Of a DNA stretch of 64,000 nucleotides, positions 52,532-64,000 are shown piece by piece. Source of the stretch: Colletes latitarsis (lineage: Eukaryota > Arthropoda > Insecta > Hymenoptera > Colletidae); NCBI RefSeq assembly GCF_051014445.1, contig NC_135141.1, positions 33,255,422 to 33,319,421 of the forward strand. The letters are read 5' to 3'. The translations under genes and the position numbers were made by a program. Numbering within the stretch: position 1 is the first letter of the stretch; each line of letters starts with the position of its first letter. The notes below the pieces were generated by a model that was given only the letters and a program-made list of their open reading frames with translations, was not told the origin of the DNA and searched no databases.

Positions 52532-53313
52532 TCATACAGGTAACGTAGAACTTACAGAGGATTTGAACATTCTCGTAAAAAACATCAGACCCTTTGTTCC
52601 TCCAGGTACATGACTTGCTAAGAAGGATAACATAGCTATTAACTGTAAAACAGCACACAGTACTGTCAATGGTGTAGACTGTAAATGGAGGGCAAAATAG
52701 AGCGTTCCTAGTAGAGTTGCAAAATAGGATACACTGAAACACCTTCTCTCAGCAGAGAATAATGATTTCAGGTAACTTAATGGACCCAAAAGGAAGCAAA
52801 AACTATAAAAATATGTTCAACGTAAATGGTGGTTAACGAACGTTAAACGATCGTTTTCTTATTTATATACTTACCTCGCTAAGAAGAGAGCACTTCCTAA
52901 AGTGTATAAAAGCGCAAATTTTCTCGCTTTGAGTAACAAAACTGGAATATAAATTGCCGAGAGACAAAAACAAAGCACACCCATAGAAAAACATACGATA
53001 AATGCTATTAACCTTTGTAGTCTTGTCTGAAAGGCAAACAATTCAATGAAACTTTTATTTTTCAACGTTATCGTCGTTCGAAAGCATTTGACGTTTCAGG
53101 TTATGTTCAGAAAATACGTACCATGCTAGGACAACATTCTTTTTGTGTTCCTTGTATCCATCCTGTTTCTTCTTCATCTTCGTCACCGGTTTTTCCGAAC
53201 CATTTTCCAATATTTGCTTTTGGTATCGTTACCGAGGGTACGGTAAGCTTAAATTGTTTTTCATTTTTGCTACTAAGAAGATATTCGTTTAGTTCTTTAT
53301 TAAGATCGGCCAT
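52532..53313 (-). CDS. SFT2-family vesicle transport protein
   Basis: SFT2 proteins are Golgi membrane proteins involved in fusion of endosome-derived vesicles. Three exons: 53122-53313, 52875-53026 and 52532-52802 give 204 residues. The N-terminal 64 residues are cytosolic, beginning MADLNKELNEYLL, with an acidic run DEDEEE and a CC pair. Four hydrophobic segments follow, the first LIAFIVCFSMGVLCFCL. Conserved features include FLLGPLSYLKSLFSAERR, YFATLLGTLYFALHL and SFLASHVPGGTKGL near the end. The gene lies tail to tail with RPP38 and head to head with the next gene. Confidence 0.9.
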
Positions 53314-53334
53314 TTTGACACGACGCCATTTTAT

Positions 53335-53771
53335 ATGTTGATCGTTGATCCATCTGCGATGAGCAACAATTATTTAAATGTATCTTGTTTTGAACACGCC
53401 AATTTTTATAAACATTTCATAGATAATCAAATAAAATATGATCGTTCAATTGTTGTAACAAAACATAATTGCATCGATTTGATTGAAAAGCTTTTTACAG
53501 TATCGCCAACAAGGTACATATGTATTGGACTTTGTTTCATCGATGATATTGCATCGTCGTATTCTCTCGAACCAAAGGTGTGACTAAATGATTACGTCGT
53601 TGTCGTGGATTTTCAAACTTACATTTATTTTAACAAATCAACATTGACCTCATATTTACGGGTTGTATACTGCATTTTGTTGCACAGGTAATGCATCACT
53701 CTATTATGCAAGATCTATGTGTCCTGCAACGCATGGCATTGTCTTGGGATTATTTGACAAAAATCAAATAG
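53335..53771 (+). CDS. Small unknown protein, divergent from SFT2
   Basis: Two exons, 53335-53577 and 53688-53771, join in phase 0 (AAG|GTGTGA to TGCACAG|GTA) and give about 107 residues. A second ATG at 53359 would give 99. The protein is mixed alpha/beta in character: CFEHANFYKHFIDNQI, a hydrophobic strand RYICIGLCFIDDI, and a C-terminal helix QDLCVLQRMALSWDYLTKIK. No family was recognised. The first ATG is 21 bp from the SFT2 start on the other strand, so the two genes must share a bidirectional promoter and overlap in their 5' ends. The steady codon use and clean splice sites support a real gene. Confidence 0.6.
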
Positions 53772-53967
53772 ATCGGGGACGGGGGAGACTGAGTATCGAC
53801 AGTACTCTAATTGGGACTAGAGAAATTTGACTAGAAAAAATCGGCGGTTGATCTTTCTCGTGTAATAATAATAATACTAAATATGTAGTATTTAATAGGA
53901 ATGATCGGAATAATTCTCCAAGTGATGGTAATAGTTCTCGGAATCATAATAAACATGATATTAGTGA

Positions 53968-53972
53968 TAATG

Positions 53973-54012
<40 letters not shown>
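53968..54012. repeat. (AAT)n microsatellite
   Basis: About fifteen AAT units with minor interruptions at the start. Confidence 0.9.
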
Positions 54013-54015
<3 letters not shown>

Positions 54016-54349
54016 GCAATAATAAGAAGCACAACGTAACAATAATGAGGGACATATATAACAAATCGATCACATTCGAATACAGTACACACTACGAATC
54101 GTCGTGAACAGGTTCATATCGCCACTTTGTTTTTTTTTGTTCATTTAATGATTTTAGCGCTATATACGTACTGATCACGGTCACTCGATCTCTCGATTAC
54201 ACGATACATGGAATGAGACTGCTAATTATTCAACATGAAGGCTCCTAAAACCATTCTTGTACCGCGAAACGAATTTCCTCGGGATTAAAGTACTTATTAA
54301 TTACATCGTCGGGTATGTGTGAATGTATTGTATCGTATCGCGAATACGA

Positions 54350-54374
54350 GCGCGCGCGCGTGTGTGTGTGTATA
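54350..54374. repeat. (CG)n-(TG)n microsatellite
   Basis: Alternating CG passes into alternating TG, a potential Z-DNA-forming purine-pyrimidine run. Confidence 0.8.
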
Positions 54375-54991
54375 CAATACATGTATATTTATATTATATG
54401 TACTGTTTCACCATCATTTTATGTATGCGCGTGCGTGTGTATATGTGTTTGTATGCGTATGTAACCCAGGTGGTTTTCATTAACTATATACTTTGGCTTC
54501 GTCTGTTTTCTTAAATTTTTCATTCTCTTCGGTTTTACGCTAATGGCAGCACAGACACAATGTTTTTTTTTCTTATTTTTCGTTTTTACACCGTATAGCA
54601 TTTTAACGTGCCCGTGTGTTTCTTCTTATAGAAATAACGCGTTACGAATCACTTTTTAATCTCTCGTTTAACGCACGTTCAGAGGCTCTCTTGCGCGCGT
54701 GAACCGTTCAAACCGGTCGCAGTTCCGGATGATAATTACACAATTAATACATTATGCTATGTATACTACTTTATACAGTACGCAATGTAACGCCAGAATT
54801 AATTATTGTATGCACTACGAAGGAAAGAACCTATATGTATATGTGTATGTATACGTGTGTACGCTCGAGAAGAAACGAATCGCTAGCGTTATGCAGTACG
54901 ACTTTAATACAAGTATGTACTGTGTCTTCGATCTCTTACCTTTTCTCTTTCCGTTCTCTTTGGTTAAGGTTTTACTTGCCGTACGACCATC

Positions 54992-55083
54992 GAGCGTCGA
55001 AACAACGAACGTTCGTAAATCTTTCTCTGTTTCTTCTCAGTTGAAAAAAGAAAGATGTTCGAACGTTCGTCGTTTCGACGCTC
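54992..55083. other. Near-perfect 92-nt hairpin
   Basis: Left arm 54992-55015 and right arm 55060-55083 are complementary at 23 of 24 positions (starting GAGCGTCGAAAC). After a 3x3 internal loop, ATCTTTCT pairs with AGAAAGAT, leaving a terminal loop of about 22 nt. Size and pairing fit a microRNA or hairpin-RNA precursor on either strand. Expression is unknown. Confidence 0.7.
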
Positions 55084-55820
55084 GTCCGATTTTGGCCTAA
55101 AGTAGTACTGTTCACAATTAGCAGTGGCACTTGATCCACTTGGTTTGCAGTTATTATATATGTACATGTAACTTAAGTATATTCGGAACAAAATCAACTG
55201 GCCACTCAGAGTTACTGAAAGACACTGTTCCCACCGGATCGTCCGGTTATTCCCACCGCTCTAGTTTTCATACGATTCGCAGTGAGAAAATCGGCTTTGA
55301 TCGGCTAGTTCATTTTTTTCGGACTATAGTCGATAGCACATTGCGTGCACGTGTCCCAGGCAAAGACCATACAGCGTACAATGGGCACGAATGCCTCGCA
55401 AGAGTTCCAACCGTGAACAGCACTGATTCAGAACGATTACGCGACACGGTTCGCGCGGAGAAACAAGTGCAACGTTGCACTGGATCGAAAATGCGTCCTT
55501 TTTTTATACGCGTACGATTCGTTGATGCGACGTCGGGACGCGCACGCGTCTGATCTCGAGAAACTTTCGATCAAGAGACGATCTGCTTTGCTTTACAAGT
55601 ATCGTGTGCAGCTATAGCGTTCGAAATATATAAATAATAAATGCAACGACAGCCTTTTCTCGGCAAATACTCACGAATGTATCCGTAAGTAAAACGACTA
55701 ATACTAATATTACCGTCCTTAAGTAGCGAGACGAGAGTATAAAGTAATTCGTACGAAACAAGAGAGTTTCAACGTCTAGAATAATCTCCATTCAAAGTGT
55801 TTGGGGAGTGATACACACGC

Positions 55821-55862
55821 GCGTGTGTGTGTGTGTGTGTGTTTGTATGTATGTATGTATCT
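55821..55862. repeat. (GT)n-(GTAT)n microsatellite
   Basis: A GT run with a short CG start passes into TATG/GTAT tetramers. Confidence 0.85.
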
Positions 55863-58853
55863 ATGATGAGTGTGCAAAGTAGGTGGAAAGTTTTGGAGCC
55901 TTCGGGGGAAGTAAATCGGGTACCTTCGAAGCGCTATATTATTCGCTATAGCGATTTATGCTAGAATTAATCCTAAAAGTCGAACGAAGAAGAAGATCGT
56001 GCGCCTCGCTCCGTTCTCGAGATCAAACGCAGCCTCCGTAGCTGCGACGAAACAAAGATAGATTGTTAGTCTCGAGATAAATTAGCAACTAATTTTGAAT
56101 AGATCGTCGATCGAATGCAATTAATGGCGCGATAATTCTGCAAGCTGCCCCTTTCTACCCCCACCCCATTTATGCGAGAATCTTTTGTACGCTATGCAAC
56201 GATAAAATCAGACGCTCATTACGTTAGATATTTTTATCTGCTTCCCCTATAGTTTCTTTCTTTGTTCGTTTTCACCGTTAAAACACAGCACTTTCTAGAA
56301 AACATTAACCAGTTCGAGATCACGCCGAAACATGCCGGAAATAAAAAGAAGCTTTCTTTCGTCTCGTCGTTGATATTGTCACCTTTGTCGATTATTCGTT
56401 TCAATGCTATCATTATTTCGCTCTCTCGGTTTCTTTCTCTCCTACGGTTCCTTACTTTACGGTTTTTCATTGGAAAATAATTTCTATCTGTGTGAATTTT
56501 CACTTTCTTATGTTTTTATATCATTTTTTTTGTTCGTCTCTGTGAAGAAGAGCGCCGAGCCGCGCGAATATGAAACGGAAAATCGGGACCGAACGTTGTT
56601 CTAGTATTCGGTTTTTCTTTCGTACGGTGAATTCGATCGAGTGTTGATCGAGTAGCTTTTCCTTTCGTGGCGTGGGAGTTTGCGAGGGGTATTTGACACG
56701 AGACAACATCGAGAAACCGCGAGAGTAAACGAACGGTTGAATAAAAACCGGATCCAGAGTAAACGAGCACAAGTCTCGAGTTTCTTACACCATCTTGAGA
56801 AAATCGTACGTCCTTCCCTCGTTATTTTTTACATTTTTGGCAAATTCGAATCACGAGATTGCGCGCGTATCGCGAAACTAGCGCTCGAGATGTTCTCGCC
56901 TCGTAACTTGGAATTACAGCTATCGTACCGTTAAATGTGAAAAATATGTACAAAATTCTGCGGCGTCGATGCTCGAAGTACATATATCGCGTTAGCAACG
57001 ATGCTATATCGTCGTTTACGTTCTCTCCAGTTTCGCACGCATTACATACTTTCTCCTTCTTCGTAAAAGTAACATACGTGGTGCACGTTTCGGGAAGATG
57101 ATGGTGTATGTGTGACGTGGACTTGTATGTGTATACATGTACATATGTAGATCGTGATAGGTTCCAAGTACTAATTAGTTGGTATTGCACGGATCGAACA
57201 TGACCGGGATGCGTTCGATTAATCGAAATACAAAACAGACTTTTAAATCGTGGCTTCCTCCGCTCGAAGAAACGTCCGAATTTCCCCGACAATAATATCA
57301 AAAATCTAAAACGATCGAGTATCGCGACTGAAAGCCGGCAAGAGATCGGCAGGGACACGTGTACAGAGAGCGTGCGTGTACACGCATGTATGTATACAGT
57401 ACTCGAAAATCCGACGAGTCTTAAAATTATCGTCCGCTGGGAAACTTGGCAAAGAATCGCGTGCTAGCAAATCAATCGGACAGAGGCAGACACGGTAAAC
57501 CGAAAACTTGCTAACTAAAACTGTTAATCGGTACGTACATGGAGCCGTAGATCAACGTAAATAACTCGCGTTCTTTCGCTTAACCTTAGTACCCCATCCT
57601 TAATTGGCTATTCGATCAGCTATACCGTAATCTTAATTAATATTGCACGCACCGGCACACGAGGGCTGCTAAATGGTCATTTACCTAAGTCGCCAGATAA
57701 CGGCCCTTTTACTCACGAAACAACTTAATTTATGCGTATGTACGAGACTCGCGAACGATCGATCCCGAGGGAATCTATTCCTTACGCGACTATCGTCCCG
57801 ATGAAACAGAAAGGAATCGTAACAAAGGTTACCGAGCCCCGACGATTCATCGAACGAACTTTGGTTCCTCTTGTCCATGGAACGGGACACGACCAACTTA
57901 TTCTTTTAGAATTTTCTTCACAGTATACTTTAATCGTATCATTCGTTCTCTCTTGCTAGCCATTCCGGTTTCACACTCGTTCTCTAGTCAGCAACATGCA
58001 AACTGTACAGTTCCTCTTATTTTCTTCGGTATTTTTCTTTCTCTTTTTGTTATTTTTTTTTTCATTTTTTTTTCTTAATATCAGCTACGCTTAAGAACTA
58101 AGCTCGTATTATTATCATTAAGTTGATGTATCTTTAAGTCGAATATTACATTTTCTGAACGTTATCGGCTATCTTTAATATAAACACGCTACGCAAACTG
58201 TGCCACGTCGTCGTTGCGAGGCTAGACGACGCTATGTTGAGCTGTACTCTCTTCGATATTCTCGGTGTTGCCGAAAAAGTTCAGTGTTGAGCCGAATACT
58301 GTTCTTTCTGCAGCGTCACAAACGCGCACATTTTATTATCGACTCGGTGTAATCGGTCCTCGAACCCGCGTTTCGACTATCGCGCGTCCCCTCGACATCT
58401 TCCTCTCTTTTAGAAACGAATCGTTGACTCTTGGAAACCTAACGTCTGCTCTTCCCGTGTGTTGAAATTTCAATTTTCTAGGGAAACGAAGCGCGTTCTT
58501 GTTTCTTCGTTTCGTTCATCGTGTTTCGTAGATCAGACCGAGTCAGTCACGATACTCGAGATCGCGACGGAAACCCGCACCGTCGATTATCCTCCACCTT
58601 GGTTCGCTCTTATGAATCACGGTCTCTCTGCGATTCGTAGCGTCCCTATCGTCAGCGCATACGTCAGATATACGTAGAAATGCGAATTGGCTCAGAGACG
58701 AAAATAATTCTGGCGGTCGCGCGTCTCCCCGTTCTACGCCGGTACAAAATATCTAAGCGAGCTAACTATGATCACCCCTTCGCAACGAAGGGAATAAACT
58801 AATTATAAAATACCTTCGCTCGATTTTGAGTACCGTCAATAATTCAGCCCCCG

Positions 58854-61614
58854 CTAAACCGTGGTGACGTACTCCCTTAACTCGGTTGCTTCGGACGACA
58901 AGCTGTCGTTAGCGAACCAAGGGTCTTCGTATTTCGGCGCCTCCTCGCTGCGGGCTCGGTTCGGCGCGCGCGGCCGTTCCCGAGTACGCATACGCGGCAC
59001 CTCTTCGCTCAATGATCTCTTGGTAATTCCCATCGTGACGGGGACCTCCAACAGAGCCTTCGATCTGATCAACTGTGGCCTCTGGCGAGTCTTGGGCTCT
59101 TCGCTCGCGGCTCGAACGATCACCGTAGGCGGCGCGAGTCTGTCGTCGTTCTGATGCCCGCTCTCCGATCTAGCTCTGAAGACCTTCTTCTTCGACAAAC
59201 CGCGAACTTTCGCGATGCTCTTTCTCTGAACCGGCGGCGCGGGAGGCTGCGGCGAGTACTGCTGCTGCTGTTGGGACCTTTGCCTCTTCACGGGCGAAGC
59301 TGGAACGAGAGGCGACCAAATGGGCGGGGACAGGTCCGTCGGAGACTGGACTCTGGGCGGCGTTCGTTCCGGCGACTCGTCCTTCCAACCGCCCTGGTAA
59401 ATCGGGAACGCGGAAACCTGGTTCAGAATTCTCCAGCGAAAGTCTTCGTCGTCGCTTCTGCAGGGTGTCGCTTCCGGAGGTGGATGGTGAGTGGGCGTCA
59501 CGTTGTGAAAAGGCGACCAAGACTTGGATTCTTCGGGTTCTTGAACGGCGAAACTACCACCGCCGCCACCACCACCGGCCGTCGGCGAACCGTCGTACGG
59601 ACTCCATTTGATCTCGCTGATGTGCTTCGGCTCGCGTTTCTTCACCCCCATCGTTGGCAAAGGGGAAGCGTCCTCGTACGGGGCCCATTTCGCGTCCGTA
59701 ATGGTGATCTCGGGGGATATCAGTCGACGGACGATTCTGTTTTCCAGTTTGGTTATCTGACGGGGATCCGGTTCCGGTGACATGCTCCTTCGGATACTGT
59801 ACTTGGGTCGTTCTTTCAGACTTTTGCTCTTGAACCCTTCCGTAGAGTCCTGGCTTCTCCATCTCGACTTTTTGTCCTCCACGGGCAGAGAGAAGTGTGG
59901 TTTCATCGCCCACTTGGATCGAGCCCTTTTCCCTTCGTCCGGACTGATCACTTTTTCCTTGCCGCCCCATTTCTTCGACGTTTGACTGTCGACTCTCGCG
60001 TGAGATCGTTCCAGCTTAGGTCGGTCCCTGAGTCTCTCGGTCTTGGCCGGTCTGCTGTCCTCGCTGGCATGCTTCTTCAGTTCCGGCTTCTCCGTAGCAG
60101 GCGCGACTGCCTCTTCGGTACGTTCCACGTTCAACGACGCAGAATAGTACAGCTTCCTCTCCGGTTCTTGGATCTTTGGTTTCTCCGGTTCCGTTTGCAC
60201 TTTGGTGTCCGGCGACGGTATCGGTGGCGGTGCCGGTAGCGGCGCCGGTAGCGGCGCTGGTAGCGACGCCGGTGGCGAGGGTGACAGGACCTTCGATTTC
60301 GGACAAGTGCATCGTGGCTTTGGGTTGGGCAACACTTCCGGTACCTGAAGCCATCTGGCCTCTCTGGCCATTCTCGTGTCGTCGCTGCTGTGCTTTCTCA
60401 GATCGTGCATCGGCGTCTGCAAGTAATCCGGTTTCACCGACCACTTGTCCGTTTCCGCGCTGTGGTGCTTCCTCAGATCGCCTCGTTGTACGTCGTGGGA
60501 TTTCTTCTCCTCGGGCGTCAAACTGTGACAGCTGCATTTCGTTCTCTTTGCCAGGTCTAGGTCGGTGTGGGACGTGTGCAGAGCCCAGCGAAACTCGGTT
60601 CCCTCGCTGGTGCGTCTCTTTAGATCCCAGATCGCGTCGTCCGGAGACAGAAAGCTCCCGTCGGACCATCTGGTCTCGGTGCTTCGGTACTTTCGGAGAT
60701 CCCCGCGTTCTTTCTCCCTCTCTCTGTCTCGGTCGACAACGGCGGCGTCGATCGTGTCGCACCTGCACGTTTTCTGAGAGGTGGGCGTTCTTTGCGACTC
60801 GAGAGGCGCTGGCTCGATCGCGTCCAAATCTTTGATCGTCAGGAAGATCTCTTCCCGTCGCCTTTGCCCGCAGGACGGGCATCGTCCGCTCGGCTCTCCG
60901 TCGTCGCGGCTAGGTCGATGATGGTGACGATGATGATGATGATGATGATGGTGGTGCTGCTGCTGCTGCTGCTGCTGCTGCTGACGAGGCTGTCGATGCA
61001 ACGTCGAGGTTGAGGTCGATGCAGAGGGGTCATGCTGCGAGGGCAGCCCCTCGTCGTCGCGACGGCCGTCGTCAGAGTGTCGTGACGTCGCAGCCGTGCC
61101 TGGCGATGCGCACCAGCAGGTGTGTGTAGCTCCGTCAAGCCGCCTTGGTGGGTACCGCGACTCCGGAGACGACGAGGCTCCGCTCAAGCCCGGTACCAGG
61201 CAGACTACCTCGTTCGCCGGCTCCACAGGCCTGTTGTTGTTCAATCTTAGTTTCACTCGCTCCTCTACGTTACCCCTATATTACGCCTATTTAAATAATT
61301 ACTCGCGATACCTGTACCTTCAGCTCGGTGAAAATCTCCGTGAAGAATCCCGGTTCGCTGTTGATTCGTAGCATCTCGGAGCTCAGTCGATTCACGATCA
61401 GCAAACATCTATCCCAGAACTTGTCTTTGTTATCCTCGATGAGGAACGGTTTCAGGGGATAGCTGATCTCGTTGCCCATGTAACTGTAGCTCAAATACAG
61501 GCAGGTCAACACCGTCGCATGAAGTTCCTCCTCGGAAGCCTCGTCTCCGTCGACTAGCTCTCTCACCAGCATATAAACGAACACAACGTTGGCGGGATTG
61601 ATGAACGGGATGTC
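58854..61614 (-). CDS. Cdk5alpha: Cdk5 activator (p35-like), last two exons, long C-terminal extension
   Basis: p35-type activators bind and switch on the neuronal kinase Cdk5. Exon 61318-61614 (99 codons, phase 0) encodes the core of the cyclin-like activator domain: INPANVVFVYMLVRELVDGD, LTCLYLSYSYMGNEISYPLK and FFTEIFTELK. A 55-nt intron with a weak acceptor (CGTAGAG) leads to exon 58854-61262, 802 codons plus stop. That exon has no near-start ATG and so must be spliced. The extension has Gln and His runs, repeated DLRKxxSxxT-W units, and four W-[SA]-P-[YFL] motifs (KWAPY, KWSPY, SWSPF, IWSPL) within Ser-Pro-rich sequence. It is much longer than the tail of vertebrate p35. Without splicing, the protein would end 11 codons past the donor. 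Upstream exons lie beyond 64000. Confidence 0.85.
60918..60983 (-). repeat. In-frame CAG/CAY repeat (poly-Gln, poly-His)
   Basis: On the coding strand a run of about ten CAG codons is followed by about ten CAC/CAT codons, interrupted once by CGT. The result is adjacent Gln and His runs near residue 90-115 of the last Cdk5 activator exon. Likely length-polymorphic. Confidence 0.85.
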
Positions 61615-64000
61615 CTGTGAAAAAATCACGATCGTTACAACCTATTCCGAACCTATTTCAATCGCGGAACAGTCGTTCCACCAAATCTCTTCGCAACCTT
61701 AATGTTATATGTTTACTATAAAATAGTCGATCGTAATAATCTTGACGGATAGTGTTGCGGTCAATCTCTGACGTATAAGAGAGACCAAGTGCTTCTTCTT
61801 ATTTCACAGCATATACATATATGTATGTAGACGATATTCATCGACGAGCAGAAAGCATGACTCACGCGCGGTGTCGCGTTACCATAAGCGAGGTATACCA
61901 GTAGGCCTTACATTCGATGTACATACTTGATGAAGACCAAGGAGGTACGATTAATGAGATACATTCGCCGAAAAGTTTAGACACCCCCCTGATTTGTAAT
62001 AAATATGTTCGACGGTGTCCGGAAATATTGTTTAATACTTATTTGTAAGCTTTCGCTTCATATTTAATAGGGGAGATCGTCGAAGAAGCAGTTTCACCGT
62101 CTCGTTTCCGACATTCCGACACGTGTCCTTTATCGACGGCTTTGCTCGCGTCCGGTCTCCTTGCTCCAGAAACCGAGTCCTCCGAGTCATTAGCGAATTA
62201 GGACACGGCACGTAGGTCGATCTAGCCCGAGAGAGGCTAGAGGCAAAGTGCATTGGCTCGTGGAGTACACCTAGCTACATGCAGCTTGTGTAGTGGCTTT
62301 AACGGGCGTACAAAGGCGTCGCCGCTGGCCGTGTGGGTGCATTTATTGCCGTCACCTTTAATACACTTATCTTGCGTGTACATCTAATTTGTACTCGCAC
62401 AGGGATACGCCTATCTCTATTATCGGAACACCGGCAACGCATGCTCTTCTAGCCACGAATGCCCGTGGAAAATTCTGTTGTTGAAATGTTCGCTTTCGAG
62501 AAACAACTCTTGGTTCTCTTGCATCCTAGTCAATTGCACCAAGATAGTAAGAGACACAGTCGCCTGGGTTGTGTGTTAACGATAACTGCGAAGACTCGGT
62601 ACGAGTGGCTCGATGGCAAATGTCCGATATTTGTCCAATACGTGGAGTCGATGAATGACAAGTATGCAAGACTTGGTCGATACGACTCACAAGGGAAGGA
62701 TCTCTCCATCTCTCTGACTTTGATTTCATTTACCTTAAAGTTAACGCAAGTAAGGATAGAATTTCGGTAGTGATGCAATTACGCCGAACGGTAAACGATA
62801 ATTGAAAGGTACGATGCTCGATCAGAGGCTTAGGCTTTCTTCGACCGCGGGGGGTTTATCCATACACGGAGCCGTACGGATGCGGTTTCTTGCACATGTG
62901 GGCGCATTAACGGAGAGACCCCGCGGTGACCCGGGAAGGATCGATGCTCCGGATGCGTTTTCTCGCTTGTCAGGTATTTTGCTGGTCGTTCCATCATCCT
63001 CGCGTACGCGTCCTCCCTTGTTAGCCAGCTTTTTAACGCGCATTACGCGGTGCAAAGTGTTCTCACGGCTGGATGCCTTCAGATGCGATCAGGAACGTCC
63101 AGAAATATCTAGGGACGTCGACACTTGGAGCTACTGACGTTATAGTTGGATAAAAAGGCACTCGTCGAGTCTGGTACTAGGTAAAATTAACGCTAGACTT
63201 ACCAAGGTGGGTGAAAATTACTTATTTCGTCGTTTATCACAACGATTACCCCTTTGAATAATTACGCGTGGCTGTGCATATTTTGCACCTTGACTTGCAA
63301 TCGAGAAAAGGAACTCTGTGGAAAGCAACTTGCTGGGAGTAACGGTAAATCTCGCTAAAAAGGAGTTTTGTTAGAGGTAACGTAAAAAATGGGAAGGAAA
63401 CAGAGTTTCGGTGACGAACGAGTTACGAAACACAGGTGATATAATTAGCTTGGTTATTTCTGGTTTCCAGGGCAGATAATAGCTTTCGATGTTAATTGTG
63501 CGCGAGGGCGCGCTTTATTGTCGCACGACGGGAAAAACGGCCGCAAAGGAGCATTTATTTATAAAATAAAGTCCTCGTTGAGGCATGTGCTGATACGTAC
63601 GACGTTCGTGGAGTTTCCACGTGTCTTGACCGGCTCTACAGAGCCACTTGGTCGGGTGTAACACGGGCTTGTAAGGCCTTCGAGGGTTGGAAAACGAGCG
63701 ATAGAGAGACCAGCCGATACAACGTCAAGCCGTGTATATTCATCCGGTCGATATCTGGCTGGGGTGAGCGGCCTGCACCCCAATGGCGCTTTGTAGTCGC
63801 GTTTTTCTGCGGCTTATCGAAGATTCAGCGTTTCTAATTAAATTCTCGAGACTCTGCCTTGGTAGAAGGGACGAACAGCTTCTAATTCGGCTATCTAGGA
63901 TCTTCTAAGTAGATGCTTTTGGCTCAAATCAACCCCGATCCATATTTATCCGGAGAAATTTCTTCCGGAAATCTCGACTCTAACGCAGGTGTAAACTTTT
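61615..64000. other. Probable intron of the Cdk5 activator gene
   Basis: No exon with p35-type sequence is visible on the minus strand upstream of 61614, although the activator must have more N-terminal coding sequence. This stretch is therefore most simply part of a long intron. Open frames on both strands look random. Confidence 0.5.

Larger units (their letters stand above)
53772..58853. other. Non-coding stretch; part may be the Cdk5 activator 3' UTR
   Basis: No supported gene. The minus-strand side next to 58854 should contain the 3' UTR of the Cdk5 activator. Its end could not be fixed (one candidate AATAAA on the minus strand is near 58333). Microsatellites and a hairpin are listed separately. 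Confidence 0.5.

Noticed and set aside
56822..57358. 178-codon minus-strand frame
   Set aside because: Random-looking composition in a region likely to be 3' UTR or intergenic.
60016..60882. 288-codon minus-strand and 219-codon plus-strand frames
   Set aside because: Shadows of the long Cdk5 activator exon, which has the better frame and is joined to the p35 core.
1..64000. tRNA, rRNA or CRISPR features
   Set aside because: No tRNA-like B-box with a matching cloverleaf was spotted by eye, and no regularly spaced CRISPR-like repeats occur; a tRNA scan would be needed to exclude missed genes.

Overview
The window is nuclear DNA of an insect, most likely a hymenopteran and probably a bee. The reasons are short spliced genes with GT..AG introns of roughly 55-660 nt, insect-type orthologues (INTS10, Sec31, RPP38, SFT2, a Cdk5 activator), AATAAA poly(A) signals, no bacterial features, and a strong contrast between GC-richer, CpG-rich flanks (about 1-33 kb and 54-64 kb) and an AT-rich middle (about 33-54 kb). 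The order was inferred from overall sequence style, not from a search. All exon joins were made by hand from splice consensus and reading phase.

Layout. 1-25 kb: almost no recognisable coding sequence. It holds one convincing isolated internal exon (1442-1606, + strand), microsatellites, and a 1.2 kb element with ~77 bp terminal inverted repeats flanked by TATA (21421-22631). 25-32.6 kb: a cluster of minus-strand genes of unusual composition. These are a Pro/Cys-rich protein (25154-27070), a short Cys/Pro-rich frame directly upstream in the same reading frame, a small unknown protein (27649-28718), and a 779-residue protein (29060-32584). The last begins like a mitochondrial malate dehydrogenase and ends in a long Lys/Cys-rich tail. 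The cluster resembles insect testis/sperm structural proteins, and both long proteins have mitochondrial-type leaders. 33-37.9 kb: non-coding, with a degenerate tandem repeat and a 72-nt hairpin.

38-46.4 kb: INTS10 (+) and SEC31 (-), tail to tail with interlocking poly(A) signals. 46.5-50.6 kb: a nest of repeats, namely an LTR-retrotransposon remnant with inverted arms, three copies (one inverted) of a composite element carrying a CAG-rich minisatellite, and an array of 78-bp units that each contain a palindrome. 50.8-53.8 kb: RPP38 (+) and SFT2 (-), again tail to tail, then SFT2 head to head with a small unknown gene whose possible start codon is 21 bp away. 53.8-58.9 kb: no gene, microsatellites and a ~92-nt near-perfect hairpin. 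58.9-61.6 kb: the last two exons of a Cdk5 activator (p35-like, -) with an ~800-residue C-terminal extension; its 5' exons lie beyond the window. 61.6-64 kb is probably its intron.

The housekeeping genes cover transcription and snRNA processing (INTS10), RNase P/MRP (RPP38), ER export (SEC31) and Golgi traffic (SFT2). They share no pathway and are simply neighbours. The 25-32.6 kb cluster is the part most likely to be biologically new.
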